Shown: positions 7,071-14,444 of the stretch, piece after piece
Layout: each line of letters opens with the position of its first letter
Position numbering within the stretch: position 1 is the first letter of the stretch
Source: Cyanobium sp. NIES-981
Lineage (GTDB): Bacteria; Cyanobacteriota; Cyanobacteriia; PCC-6307; Cyanobiaceae
Length of the DNA: 15,565 bases
Assembly: GCA_945907085.1 (NCBI GenBank)
Contig: CAMDSS010000018.1
Coordinates: 1 to 15,565, forward strand
Reading direction: 5' to 3'
The notes under the pieces: generated by a model
The model's database searches: none
Told to the model about the DNA's origin: nothing
Seen by the model: only the letters and a program-made list of their open reading frames with translations
Position numbers and translations under genes: made by a program

Positions 7071-7080
7071 CTGTGGCAAT

Positions 7081-7105
7081 CGTTTTCACGTTTTTCGTGA
7101 AGGCG
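7081..7105 (+). other. psaA leader hairpin 2 (10-pair stem)
   Basis: CGTTTTCACG (7081-7090) pairs with CGTGAAGGCG (7096-7105) across a TTTTT loop, giving ten continuous pairs, two of them G-U. It lies about 150 bases before the psaA ATG, ten bases after hairpin 1. The G-U pairs mean the structure works in the psaA-sense RNA but would be broken in the antisense RNA. A role in RNA stability or translation is inference. Confidence 0.5.
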
Positions 7106-7253
7106 TTGCCAAGGCTGGAGCCCATGGCTTTTGGGGTGGTTTCGGCCGCCTTTGGCCATGGGGCCCACGGTGAGTTCCCCGTCGCTTCGCGCGATGGGCC
7201 CCGCCGCCAGGGGTGGACCCCCACCTCGACCCCGTCCCTCGAGGAACGTCTCG

Positions 7254-9557
7254 ATGACCATTAGCCCACCAGAGCGTGGGGAAAAGGCGAAGGCCATGGT
7301 CGACCGGGTGAATAACCCGGCCACCTTCGAACTGTTCGGCAAGCCCGGCCATTTCGATCGCAGCCTCGCCAAAGGTCCCAAAACCACCACCTGGGTTTGG
7401 AACCTCCACGCCAACGCTCACGACTTCGATAGCCACACGAGTGACCTCGAAGAGGTCTCTCGCAAGATCTTCTCGGCTCACTTCGGCCATTTGGCCGTCA
7501 TTTTCATCTGGCTCAGCGGCGCCTTCTTCCATGGAGCCCGCTTCTCCAACTTCACCGGTTGGTTGGCCGATCCCCTGCACGTGAAGCCTTCCGCGCAGGT
7601 TGTCTGGCCAATTTTCGGCCAGGAAATCCTTAATGGCGATATGGGTGCCGGCTTCCACGGCATTCAGATCACCTCCGGCCTCTTCCATGTCTGGAGGGCC
7701 TGGGGCATCACCAATGAAACGCAGTTGATGGCTTTGGCCATCGGTGCTTTGGTGATGGCTGGATTGATGCTCAACGCGGGCGTCTTCCACTACCACAAGG
7801 CAGCTCCAAAGCTCGAGTGGTTCCAGAACGTTGAGTCGATGCTCAACCACCATCTGGCCGGCCTACTCGGACTGGGTTCCCTGTCCTGGACAGGTCACCT
7901 CCTGCATGTGTCCCTGCCCACCAATGCGCTGATGGATGCCATCGACGCCGGCCAACCGCTGGTGCTCAACGGCAAAACCATCGCCACCTACGCAGACATT
8001 CCCCTCCCCCACGAGTTCCTGAACCAGGACCTGATTGCCCAGATTTTCCCCGGTTTCGGGGCGGGTATTTCAGCCTTCTTCACGGGCAACTGGGCCGCTT
8101 ACAGCGATTTCCTCACCTTCAAAGGTGGCCTGAATCCTGTAACCGGCAGCCTCTGGATGACCGACATCGCCCATCACCACCTGGCGATCGCGGTGCTGTT
8201 CATCGTGGCCGGTCACATGTACCGGACCAACTGGGGCATCGGTCACAGCATCAAGGAAATCCTTGAGGGTCAGAAGGGCGATCCCCTCCTTTTCCCTGCG
8301 ACCAATGGTCATGACGGACTCTTCGAGTTCATGACCACCTCCTGGCACGCCCAACTGGCTGTGAACCTGGCGATGCTCGGCTCCCTGAGCATCATCGTCG
8401 CCCAGCACATGTATGCGATGCCTCCCTATCCCTACATCGGGATTGATTACCCCACCCAGCTGTCGATCTTTACCCATCACACCTGGATTGGCGGTTTCCT
8501 GATTGTTGGTGCAGGTGCCCACGCCGCCATCGCGATGATTCGCGATTACGACCCCGCTAAGCACGTCGATAACGTGCTGGACCGGGTTCTCAAGGCGCGG
8601 GATGCCCTGATCAGCCACCTGAACTGGGTTTGCATCTGGCTGGGCTTCCACAGCTTCGGCCTCTATATCCACAACGACACCATGCGTGCCCTGGGTCGTC
8701 CCCAGGACATGTTTAGTGACTCGGCCATTGCCCTGAAGCCTGTCTTCGCCCAATGGATCCAAGGCCTCCACGCCGCCGCCGCTGGCAGCACTGCACCCAA
8801 CGCCCTTGCGAGTGTCAGTGAAGTGTTCAACGGCACCGTTGTGGCTGTCGGTGGCAAGGTTGCTGCCGGTCCGATCCCCCTGGGAACGGCCGACTTCATG
8901 GTTCACCACATCCACGCCTTCACGATCCACGTCACCGTGCTGATCCTGCTGAAGGGCGTGTTGTATGCGCGTAGCTCCCGCCTCGTTCCTGACAAGGCGA
9001 ACCTGGGCTTCCGCTTCCCCTGCGACGGCCCCGGCCGTGGCGGTACCTGTCAGGTGTCGGCTTGGGACCACGTGTTCCTGGGCCTGTTCTGGATGTACAA
9101 CTCCCTCTCGATCGTCATTTTCCACTTCTCCTGGAAGATGCAGAGCGATGTGTGGGGAACCGTCAACGCTGACGGCAGTGTCCAGCACATCACCAATGGC
9201 AACTTTGCCCAAAGCGCTATCACCATCAACGGTTGGTTGCGTGACTTCCTGTGGGCCCAGGCCGCACAAGTGATCAACAGCTACGGCTCGAGCTCCAGTG
9301 CGTATGGCCTGATGTTCCTGGGAGCCCACTTCATCTGGGCCTTCAGCCTGATGTTCCTCTTCAGTGGCCGCGGCTACTGGCAGGAGCTGATTGAGTCCAT
9401 CGTTTGGGCTCATAACAAGCTGCGGGTTGCTCCGGCTATCCAGCCACGGGCGCTCTCCATCACCCAGGGTCGTGCCGTCGGTGTCGCCCACTATTTGTTG
9501 GGCGGTATCGCGACCACCTGGGCTTTCTTCCTGGCCCGCATCGTCGCGGTCGGCTGA
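7254..9557 (+). CDS. psaA: Photosystem I P700 chlorophyll a apoprotein A1
   Basis: PsaA is one of the two large reaction-centre subunits of photosystem I in the thylakoid membrane. It shares the P700 pair, electron-transfer cofactors and FX cluster with PsaB. The 767-residue product has the expected eleven-helix architecture and family motifs (FSAHFGHLAVIF, WMTDIAHHHLAI, SGRGYWQELIESIVWAHNK). The two FX cysteines are in PCDGPGRGGTC (residues about 590 and 599). The His in MFLGAHFIW (about 692) matches the P700 axial ligand. I chose ATG 7254 because MTISPPERG is the family's start and GAGGA (7241-7245) lies 8 bases ahead; the frame stays open upstream to 7131 but that stretch is leader. An insert of about 45 residues before the ninth helix (AAAAGSTAPNALASVSE onwards) is typical of picocyanobacteria. 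psaB follows after 19 bases. Confidence 0.98.
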   Translation: MTISPPERGEKAKAMVDRVNNPATFELFGKPGHFDRSLAKGPKTTTWVWNLHANAHDFDSHTSDLEEVSRKIFSAHFGHLAVIFIWLSGAFFHGARFSNFTGWLADPLHVKPSAQVVWPIFGQEILNGDMGAGFHGIQITSGLFHVWRAWGITNETQLMALAIGALVMAGLMLNAGVFHYHKAAPKLEWFQNVESMLNHHLAGLLGLGSLSWTGHLLHVSLPTNALMDAIDAGQPLVLNGKTIATYADIPLPHEFLNQDLIAQIFPGFGAGISAFFTGNWAAYSDFLTFKGGLNPVTGSLWMTDIAHHHLAIAVLFIVAGHMYRTNWGIGHSIKEILEGQKGDPLLFPATNGHDGLFEFMTTSWHAQLAVNLAMLGSLSIIVAQHMYAMPPYPYIGIDYPTQLSIFTHHTWIGGFLIVGAGAHAAIAMIRDYDPAKHVDNVLDRVLKARDALISHLNWVCIWLGFHSFGLYIHNDTMRALGRPQDMFSDSAIALKPVFAQWIQGLHAAAAGSTAPNALASVSEVFNGTVVAVGGKVAAGPIPLGTADFMVHHIHAFTIHVTVLILLKGVLYARSSRLVPDKANLGFRFPCDGPGRGGTCQVSAWDHVFLGLFWMYNSLSIVIFHFSWKMQSDVWGTVNADGSVQHITNGNFAQSAITINGWLRDFLWAQAAQVINSYGSSSSAYGLMFLGAHFIWAFSLMFLFSGRGYWQELIESIVWAHNKLRVAPAIQPRALSITQGRAVGVAHYLLGGIATTWAFFLARIVAVG

Positions 9558-9576
9558 CCTTTACTGACCTCTCCCA

Positions 9577-11790
9577 ATGGCAACGAAATTTCCTTCGTTC
9601 AGCCAGGGTCTGGCACAGGACCCGACAACCCGCCGGATTTGGTACGGCATTGCCACGGCTCACGACTTCGAGAGCCACGACGGCATGACCGAGGAGCGGC
9701 TTTACCAAAAGCTGTTCTCTACCCACTTCGGTCACCTGGCCATCATTGGCCTCTGGGTTTCGGGCAACCTGTTCCATATCGCCTGGCAGGGCAACTTTGA
9801 GCAGTGGGTCGCCGATCCTCTGCATGTCCGTCCCATCGCTCACGCGATCTGGGATCCCCACTTCGGTGAAGGTGCGATTGCCGCCTTTACCCAGGCGGGT
9901 GCTTCTTCTCCGGTGAACATTGCTTATTCCGGTTTGTACCACTGGTGGTACACGATCGGGATGACCACCAACGCTGAGCTTTATCAGGGTTCCATCTTCA
10001 TGATGATCCTGTCGGCTTGGGCCCTGTTCGCTGGCTGGCTCCACCTTCAGCCCAAGTTCCGGCCTTCCCTGGCTTGGTTCAAGAACGCTGAATCCCGTCT
10101 GAACCACCACCTGGCTGTTCTGTTCGGTTTCAGCTCGATTGCCTGGGCTGGTCACCTCGTTCACGTGGCGATTCCTGAGGCCCGTGGTCAGCACGTCGGT
10201 TGGGATAACTTCCTCTCCGTTCTGCCCCACCCCGCAGGTCTGGCTCCCTTCTTCACTGGTAACTGGGGGGTTTATTCAGCCAACCCTGATACCGCCTACC
10301 AAATCTTTGGTACCGCTGAAGGTTCAGGCACCGCGATCCTTACCTTCCTGGGTGGTTTCCACCCCCAAACGGAAGCTCTTTGGCTGACCGACATTGCCCA
10401 TCACCACCTGGCGATTGGCTGTCTGTTTGTGATTGCTGGCCACATGTACCGGACCAACTTCGGTATTGGCCATTCGATCCGCGAGATCCTCGAGGCCCAC
10501 AATCCACCCCAGGGAACCCCTTTCGGCGGCGCTCTCGGCGCGGGTCACAAGGGTCTGTACGACACCATCAACAACTCCCTCCACTTCCAATTGGGTCTGG
10601 CCCTGGCTTCCCTTGGAGTGGTGACGAGCCTGGTGGCGCAGCACATGTATGCGATGCCTTCCTATGCGTTTATCGCTAAGGACTACACGACCCAGGCTGC
10701 TCTTTACACTCACCACCAGTATATCGCCATCTTCTTGATGTGCGGTGCGTTCGCCCACGGTGCGATCTTCTTCATCCGCGATTACGACCCGGAAGCCAAT
10801 AAGAACAACGTTCTTGGCCGGATGCTTGAGCACAAGGAAGCCATCATCAGCCACCTGAGCTGGGTCTCCCTGTTCCTCGGTTTCCACACCCTGGGTCTCT
10901 ACGTCCACAATGACGTGGTGGTTGCTTTCGGTACCCCCGAGAAGCAAATCCTGGTTGAGCCTGTCTTTGCCCAATTCGTTCAAGCCGCTAGCGGCAAGGC
11001 GATGTACGGCATGGACGTCCTCCTCTCCAATGCAGGAAGCGTTGCCAGCACCAGTGGTGCGGCTTACCTTCCCGGTTGGATGGGCGCCATTAACGGCGGC
11101 AGCGATCTGTTCCTGCCGATCGGTCCTGGCGACTTCCTTGTGCACCACGCCATTGCGCTGGGCCTGCACACCACCACCTTGATCCTGGTGAAGGGTGCCC
11201 TGGATGCCCGGGGTTCCAAGCTGATGCCCGATAAAAAGGACTTCGGTTACTCCTTCCCCTGCGACGGCCCCGGCCGTGGCGGTACCTGCGACATCTCGGC
11301 TTGGGACTCTTTCTATCTGTCAGTCTTCTGGGCCTTGAACACCGTCGGTTGGGTCACCTTCTACTGGCACTGGAAGCACCTCGCCATCTGGCAGGGCAAC
11401 GTGGCCCAGTTCAACGAATCCAGCACCTATCTGATGGGCTGGTTCCGCGACTACCTGTGGCTGAATAGCTCCCAGCTGATCAACGGGTACAACCCGTTCG
11501 GCTCGAACAACCTGGCCGTCTGGTCCTGGATGTTCCTGTTCGGTCACCTGGTTTGGGCTACCGGCTTCATGTTCCTGATCTCCTGGCGCGGTTACTGGCA
11601 GGAACTGATTGAAACCATTGTCTGGGCGCACCAGCGCACCCCGCTCGCCAACTTGGTTGGCTGGCGCGATAAGCCAGTGGCTCTCTCAATCGTTCAGGCC
11701 CGTGTTGTGGGTCTTGCCCACTTCACGATTGGCTACATCCTTACGTATGCAGCCTTCTTGATCGCTTCAACCTCAGGCAAGTTCGGTTAG
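9577..11790 (+). CDS. psaB: Photosystem I P700 chlorophyll a apoprotein A2
   Basis: PsaB is the partner of PsaA in the photosystem I core heterodimer. The full 737-residue product begins MATKFPSFSQGLAQDPTTRR and has FSTHFGHLAI, WLTDIAHHHLAI, SWRGYWQELIETIVWAHQR, and FX cysteines in PCDGPGRGGTC (residues 562 and 571). The His in FLFGHLVW (about 657) matches the second P700 ligand. Length and motifs are normal, with no sign of damage. The start lies 19 bases after the psaA stop with no obvious Shine-Dalgarno, so translation is probably coupled to psaA on one transcript. A strong terminator 43 bases after the stop ends the operon. Confidence 0.98.
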   Translation: MATKFPSFSQGLAQDPTTRRIWYGIATAHDFESHDGMTEERLYQKLFSTHFGHLAIIGLWVSGNLFHIAWQGNFEQWVADPLHVRPIAHAIWDPHFGEGAIAAFTQAGASSPVNIAYSGLYHWWYTIGMTTNAELYQGSIFMMILSAWALFAGWLHLQPKFRPSLAWFKNAESRLNHHLAVLFGFSSIAWAGHLVHVAIPEARGQHVGWDNFLSVLPHPAGLAPFFTGNWGVYSANPDTAYQIFGTAEGSGTAILTFLGGFHPQTEALWLTDIAHHHLAIGCLFVIAGHMYRTNFGIGHSIREILEAHNPPQGTPFGGALGAGHKGLYDTINNSLHFQLGLALASLGVVTSLVAQHMYAMPSYAFIAKDYTTQAALYTHHQYIAIFLMCGAFAHGAIFFIRDYDPEANKNNVLGRMLEHKEAIISHLSWVSLFLGFHTLGLYVHNDVVVAFGTPEKQILVEPVFAQFVQAASGKAMYGMDVLLSNAGSVASTSGAAYLPGWMGAINGGSDLFLPIGPGDFLVHHAIALGLHTTTLILVKGALDARGSKLMPDKKDFGYSFPCDGPGRGGTCDISAWDSFYLSVFWALNTVGWVTFYWHWKHLAIWQGNVAQFNESSTYLMGWFRDYLWLNSSQLINGYNPFGSNNLAVWSWMFLFGHLVWATGFMFLISWRGYWQELIETIVWAHQRTPLANLVGWRDKPVALSIVQARVVGLAHFTIGYILTYAAFLIASTSGKFG

Positions 11791-11832
11791 ATCGTCTGAT
11801 CCAATCGCTTGTCTCTCCTTGAGGGACGATTT

Positions 11833-11860
11833 AACCCCCGGCCTTGGCCGGGGGTTTTTT
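11833..11860 (+). terminator. Rho-independent terminator of psaAB
   Basis: CCCCCGGCC (11835-11843) and GGCCGGGGG (11846-11854) form a very GC-rich stem, extended by two A-T pairs, followed by six Ts. On the opposite strand only TTAAAT follows the stem, so it acts mainly for psaB but could also partly stop the convergent lipoprotein transcript. Confidence 0.93.
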
Positions 11861-11874
11861 ATGGCTTCCCATCC

Positions 11875-12144
11875 TTAGGGCTGGGGCCCTGGGTAGTTGG
11901 CTTGCACGTACTCCCAGGCTTCACAGCGCAGTTCGCTGCCATCGGTTTGGCCCCTTTCGCTGCGCAGGCAATTCACCGTGGCTTGATGGCCAGCCACCAT
12001 GCCAGCGCTACGGGCCTGCTGTTGGCTGGCCTGCTCAGCTGCCTTGCGGGCTGCTTGCTCTTGGGCAGATTGGTTTGCCCCTGGCAGGCCGCAGCTGGTG
12101 ACCAGCAACGGTGCCAAGACCCACAGCCACTGTTTGCCTTTCAT
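11875..12144 (-). CDS. Small putative lipoprotein, unknown function
   Basis: The 89-residue product starts MKGKQWLWVLAPLLVTSCGL: a short basic N-region, a hydrophobic core and a lipobox VTSC, so Cys18 is a plausible lipidation site. The mature part begins with a Gln/Ala-rich, probably helical stretch (SAQEQAARKAAEQASQQQAR) and ends with two cysteines spaced 13 apart (NCLRSERG to ELRCEAW) that could form a disulfide. I chose ATG 12144 over the in-frame ATG at 12177 because it puts the signal at the N-terminus and has AGGA upstream. It sits alone between the psaB terminator and the psaL terminator on the minus strand. I do not recognise a family, so its role is unknown. Confidence 0.8.
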   Translation of the reverse strand: MKGKQWLWVLAPLLVTSCGLPGANQSAQEQAARKAAEQASQQQARSAGMVAGHQATVNCLRSERGQTDGSELRCEAWEYVQANYPGPQP

Positions 12145-12159
12145 GGTGCTTGGTCCTGC

Positions 12160-12177
12160 ATGGGGAGCTAACCCCAT
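12160..12177 (-). other. Hairpin in the lipoprotein gene leader
   Basis: ATGGGG (12160-12165) and CCCCAT (12172-12177) are a perfect 6-base inverted repeat with a 6-base loop, ending about 15 bases before the chosen start and just upstream of its AGGA. It could be a small regulatory fold or chance. Confidence 0.3.
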
Positions 12178-12210
12178 TGTTGGCCTGTTTTGCCTAGAGC
12201 GGTTAAGCCA

Positions 12211-12238
12211 TTAAAAAAGCCCCGCAAATGCGGGGCTT
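12211..12238 (-). terminator. Rho-independent terminator of psaI-psaL
   Basis: Read on the minus strand, AGCCCCGC and GCGGGGCT form a perfect 8-pair stem around ATTT (12218-12237), followed by a run of six Ts (shared with the stem end). It lies about 70 bases after the psaL stop and separates this operon from the lipoprotein gene. Confidence 0.92.
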
Positions 12239-12305
12239 GTGAGAAGGAAACCGGTGGTTCTCCAGCGACTTTGAGTCGATTAGGGATCGCAATCAGCGAT
12301 GGCAA

Positions 12306-12797
12306 TCAGCCAACGCTCCAGACACCGCCGGCGAGGTTCGCCAGCGGGGCCACCACTGAGGTGCCAACCAGGAACCAGGCGAAGGCAGCACCGCCGCAAC
12401 CGCCGAGCCAGAAGCCGCTGGCGAATTCAGCCCAGCCAGCCTTGGTGAACAGGTCAGCAGGAGGGTTGTCGACCGTGGCATCAGCGGGCTGCACGTTCGG
12501 CCCGTTGCCGGCGGTTCCGTAGATGGAGAGGCAAACGGTCAGGATGGAAACCAGGCCGATGGTGGCCAGCAACCCTGCGGTGCTTGCGTACTCGGTGAGA
12601 CGCAGGGGTCCGCAGATGGCGAAGGGGCCATAGAGGAAGAAGCCATGGGCCATCCCCACTTCCAACCCGCGACGGTTGGGGGAGAGGGAGGGGCGGTAGG
12701 CGGGCAGCGCGTTGATGAACGCCTTGGTGAAATAGCTGCTGTTAACAGGGGTGGCCAAATTGCCGACGCAGGGGTCGGCCACGGGGGTGACGGTCAT
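12306..12797 (-). CDS. psaL: Photosystem I reaction centre subunit XI
   Basis: PsaL is a membrane subunit of photosystem I that holds cyanobacterial PSI trimers together at the centre. The 163-residue product begins MTVTPVADPCVGNLATPVNSS and shows the family's conserved N-terminal part (NALPAYRPSLSPNRRGLEVGMAHGFFLYGPF) and hydrophobic helices (TAGLLATIGLVSILTVCLSIYG and the C-terminal FASGFWLGGCGGAAFAWFLVG). Length is close to that of other cyanobacterial PsaL. It is the second gene of a psaI-psaL operon, 9 bases after psaI, with an intrinsic terminator downstream. It is transcribed convergently to psaAB, so PSI genes are split into two nearby units. Confidence 0.96.
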   Translation of the reverse strand: MTVTPVADPCVGNLATPVNSSYFTKAFINALPAYRPSLSPNRRGLEVGMAHGFFLYGPFAICGPLRLTEYASTAGLLATIGLVSILTVCLSIYGTAGNGPNVQPADATVDNPPADLFTKAGWAEFASGFWLGGCGGAAFAWFLVGTSVVAPLANLAGGVWSVG

Positions 12798-12806
12798 GGT
12801 TTGTTC

Positions 12807-12923
12807 TCAGTTACGGGCTTCGATCACGTTGAACAGCAGGGCCATGGCCACAGCTGGCGCGAGGATTCCCACAAGGGGTACGAACACCGAGGGCAACCAG
12901 GCAGCTGCGAATTCTCCAGTCAT
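12807..12923 (-). CDS. psaI: Photosystem I reaction centre subunit VIII
   Basis: PsaI is a one-helix PSI subunit that contacts PsaL and helps stabilise it. The 38-residue product begins MTGEFAAAWLPSVFVPLVG and ends in FNVIEARN, with a single membrane helix, which matches the family in length and pattern. I chose ATG 12923; the longer open frame upstream to 13025 has no PsaI-like sequence. psaL follows 9 bases later, so the two are co-transcribed. No clear Shine-Dalgarno or promoter is seen in the 90 bases shared with the divergent gene at 13014. Confidence 0.93.
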   Translation of the reverse strand: MTGEFAAAWLPSVFVPLVGILAPAVAMALLFNVIEARN

Positions 12924-13013
12924 GGCACAAGCCAATAACAACCGCCGGTACTGTAAGGAGCCTTCCCAAGGCCATCTTCCTGGCTTCCTGGGGGCGACAT
13001 AAAAGTTCAATCC

Positions 13014-13505
13014 ATGAACACCCAATCCGTTGGCGCGCTAGCTGCCTTTTTGGCTGTCCTGATCTGGGTTGGGAGCCGTCGTAAGCCCACCCCCTTTGCC
13101 AGCCTTGATGCCTCGGCGGTGGCGGCCCTCAACCGCGCCCAGATTTCCCTCGTGCAGCACAATCTGGTTGATCCCAATGACGAGCTTTCCAGCGCCACGT
13201 CATCCAGTGCAACTGCGATGAACTGGGCTTTGCCCGCCGATCCCCGGGAGCAGGCCGCCTTTTTGAAAGGCCTGCACGCCCAGTTGGCTGGTGATACGGG
13301 TGAGCGGTTGGCCGCCATGCAAGCGGCCCGGGCCTGGGGTCACCGCGCCACCCTGCCCCTGCTGAAGCGAGGCTTAAGGGATTCCAACCTCGAGGTGGTG
13401 CTGGAGGCAGCCCAGGCTATGGAACGCTTCCGGGGCCGCTGCACGCCGGTTGGGTCTTCGAAGCCTCAGCCGCGCTTGCCCCGCAATGCCGCCCTCACCC
13501 GATAA
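13014..13505 (+). CDS. Membrane-anchored HEAT-like repeat protein, unknown function
   Basis: The 163-residue product starts MNTQSVGALAAFLAVLIWVGSRRKP, a single N-terminal membrane anchor. A linker (to about residue 75) precedes an alpha-helical part with HEAT-type alternation (ERLAAMQAARAWG, TLPLLKRGLRDSNLEVVLEA, AAQAMERF). The last 20 residues are basic and probably disordered. HEAT-like proteins in cyanobacteria are often scaffolds or phycobilin-related, but nothing here assigns a partner. The gene is divergent from psaI, 90 bases between starts, and its 3' end overlaps the convergent glycosyltransferase gene by 40 bases. The family assignment is by eye and moderate. Confidence 0.75.
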   Translation: MNTQSVGALAAFLAVLIWVGSRRKPTPFASLDASAVAALNRAQISLVQHNLVDPNDELSSATSSSATAMNWALPADPREQAAFLKGLHAQLAGDTGERLAAMQAARAWGHRATLPLLKRGLRDSNLEVVLEAAQAMERFRGRCTPVGSSKPQPRLPRNAALTR

Positions 13506-14431
13506 ATCGGCCGGCCTTGGCTTTCGTGGTACGTGCGCATTTGCAGCTCGGCCAGTAGGCCAAAGCAAAACAACTGCACCCCTGCGATCAAGGCCAGCAC
13601 GGCCACCATCAGCAGGGGGCGGTTGCCGATATCGGCATTGGCGATCAGTTTTTCCCCCAGCAGATAGGCGCTGATCACCAGGCCCACGGCGATGGAGGCG
13701 AGTCCCCAGAAGCCGAACACGTGCATCGGCCGGGTGAGGAACCGCTTCATGAACCACACCGTGAGCAGGTCCATCAGCACCCTGAAGGTGCGGTCGATCC
13801 CGTAGTTGCTGCGACCAAAGCGCCGGGGGTGATGGTTCACCTTCACTTCGCTGATCCGGGCCCCTTCGATGAAGGCCAAGGCCGGCAGGAAGCGATGCAA
13901 CTCCCCGTAGAGGTTCATGTCTGCCACCACTTCGCGCCGGTAAGCCTTGAGGGAACAGCCGTAGTCGTGCAGTTGTACTCCGGTGACGCTGGCGATCAAG
14001 CCATTGGCCAGCTTTGAGGGCAGCAGCCGGCTGATGGCCGCGTCCTGGCGCTGGTGGCGCCAGCCGCTCACCAGGTCGTAGCCCTCCTCGATTTTGGCGA
14101 GCAACAGGGGGATGTCTGCCGGATCGTTTTGGAGATCGCCATCGAGGGTGACGATCACCTCGCCGCTGCTGGCATCAAATCCAGCCGCCATGGCCGCTGT
14201 CTGGCCGTAGTTGCGGCGGAGCAACACCGCCACGAGTTCGGGAACCTCATCGCTCAACTCCGCCAGCACGGTGGCGGTGGCGTCTTTTGAGCCGTCATCC
14301 ACCAGGACTAGCTCAAAGGCCACCCCGAGGGGCCGAACGGCCTCCAGCAATTGGCTCACCAACGGCCGCAGGCTGTCCTGCTCGTTGAAGAGTGGCACCA
14401 CCACGGAGAGGGCCAGCATCACGGGCTTCAT
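13466..14431 (-). CDS. Family 2 glycosyltransferase, polyprenol-phosphate (DPM/ArnC/GtrB-like) type
   Basis: The 321-residue product has a GT-A domain (LSVVVPLFNEQDS, LVDDGSKDAT, RRNYGQTAAMAAGFD, DGDLQNDPADIP with its metal-binding acidic cluster, HDYGCSLKAYRREV), then a conserved amphipathic part (HHPRRFGRSNYGIDR) and two C-terminal membrane helices (about residues 235-260 and 270-295). This is the layout of enzymes that transfer a sugar from a nucleotide donor to undecaprenyl phosphate at the membrane for lipopolysaccharide or cell-surface glycan modification; donor sugar and acceptor cannot be read from sequence. I chose ATG 14431 (MKPVMLALSVVVPLFNE); the open frame further upstream lies inside the preceding gene. 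It starts 13 bases after the NlpC/P60 gene and is probably co-transcribed with it. Confidence 0.9.
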   Translation of the reverse strand: MKPVMLALSVVVPLFNEQDSLRPLVSQLLEAVRPLGVAFELVLVDDGSKDATATVLAELSDEVPELVAVLLRRNYGQTAAMAAGFDASSGEVIVTLDGDLQNDPADIPLLLAKIEEGYDLVSGWRHQRQDAAISRLLPSKLANGLIASVTGVQLHDYGCSLKAYRREVVADMNLYGELHRFLPALAFIEGARISEVKVNHHPRRFGRSNYGIDRTFRVLMDLLTVWFMKRFLTRPMHVFGFWGLASIAVGLVISAYLLGEKLIANADIGNRPLLMVAVLALIAGVQLFCFGLLAELQMRTYHESQGRPIYRVRAALRGKRG

Positions 14432-14444
14432 CAAGGGCTCGAAC

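Noticed and set aside
7131..7253. In-frame upstream extension of psaA by 41 codons
   Set aside because: The family's conserved N-terminus (MTISPPERG) starts at 7254 with its own GAGGA; the extension is Pro/Arg-rich and unlike PsaA.
7019..7264. Leader open frame (GTG start, with an internal ATG at 7123) that overlaps the psaA start and could be a coupling uORF
   Set aside because: No usable ribosome site (GGAG only 3 bases before ATG 7123), no recognisable product, and stop-free frames of this size are expected at this GC content.
8184..8191. HIP1 octamer GCGATCGC
   Set aside because: I found only one copy in the window, inside psaA, so it is not the over-represented repeat seen in some other cyanobacteria.
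8070..9491. Long open frame of 473 codons antisense to psaA (and similar ones antisense to psaB at 10324-11169 and glsF at 1117-2004)
   Set aside because: The translation has no recognisable domain and follows from the GC-rich third-position bias of the strongly conserved sense genes.
12924..13025. Longer PsaI reading frame starting at 13025
   Set aside because: PsaI proteins are about 38 residues and start MTGEFAAAW-like; the extra upstream residues are intergenic sequence read in frame.
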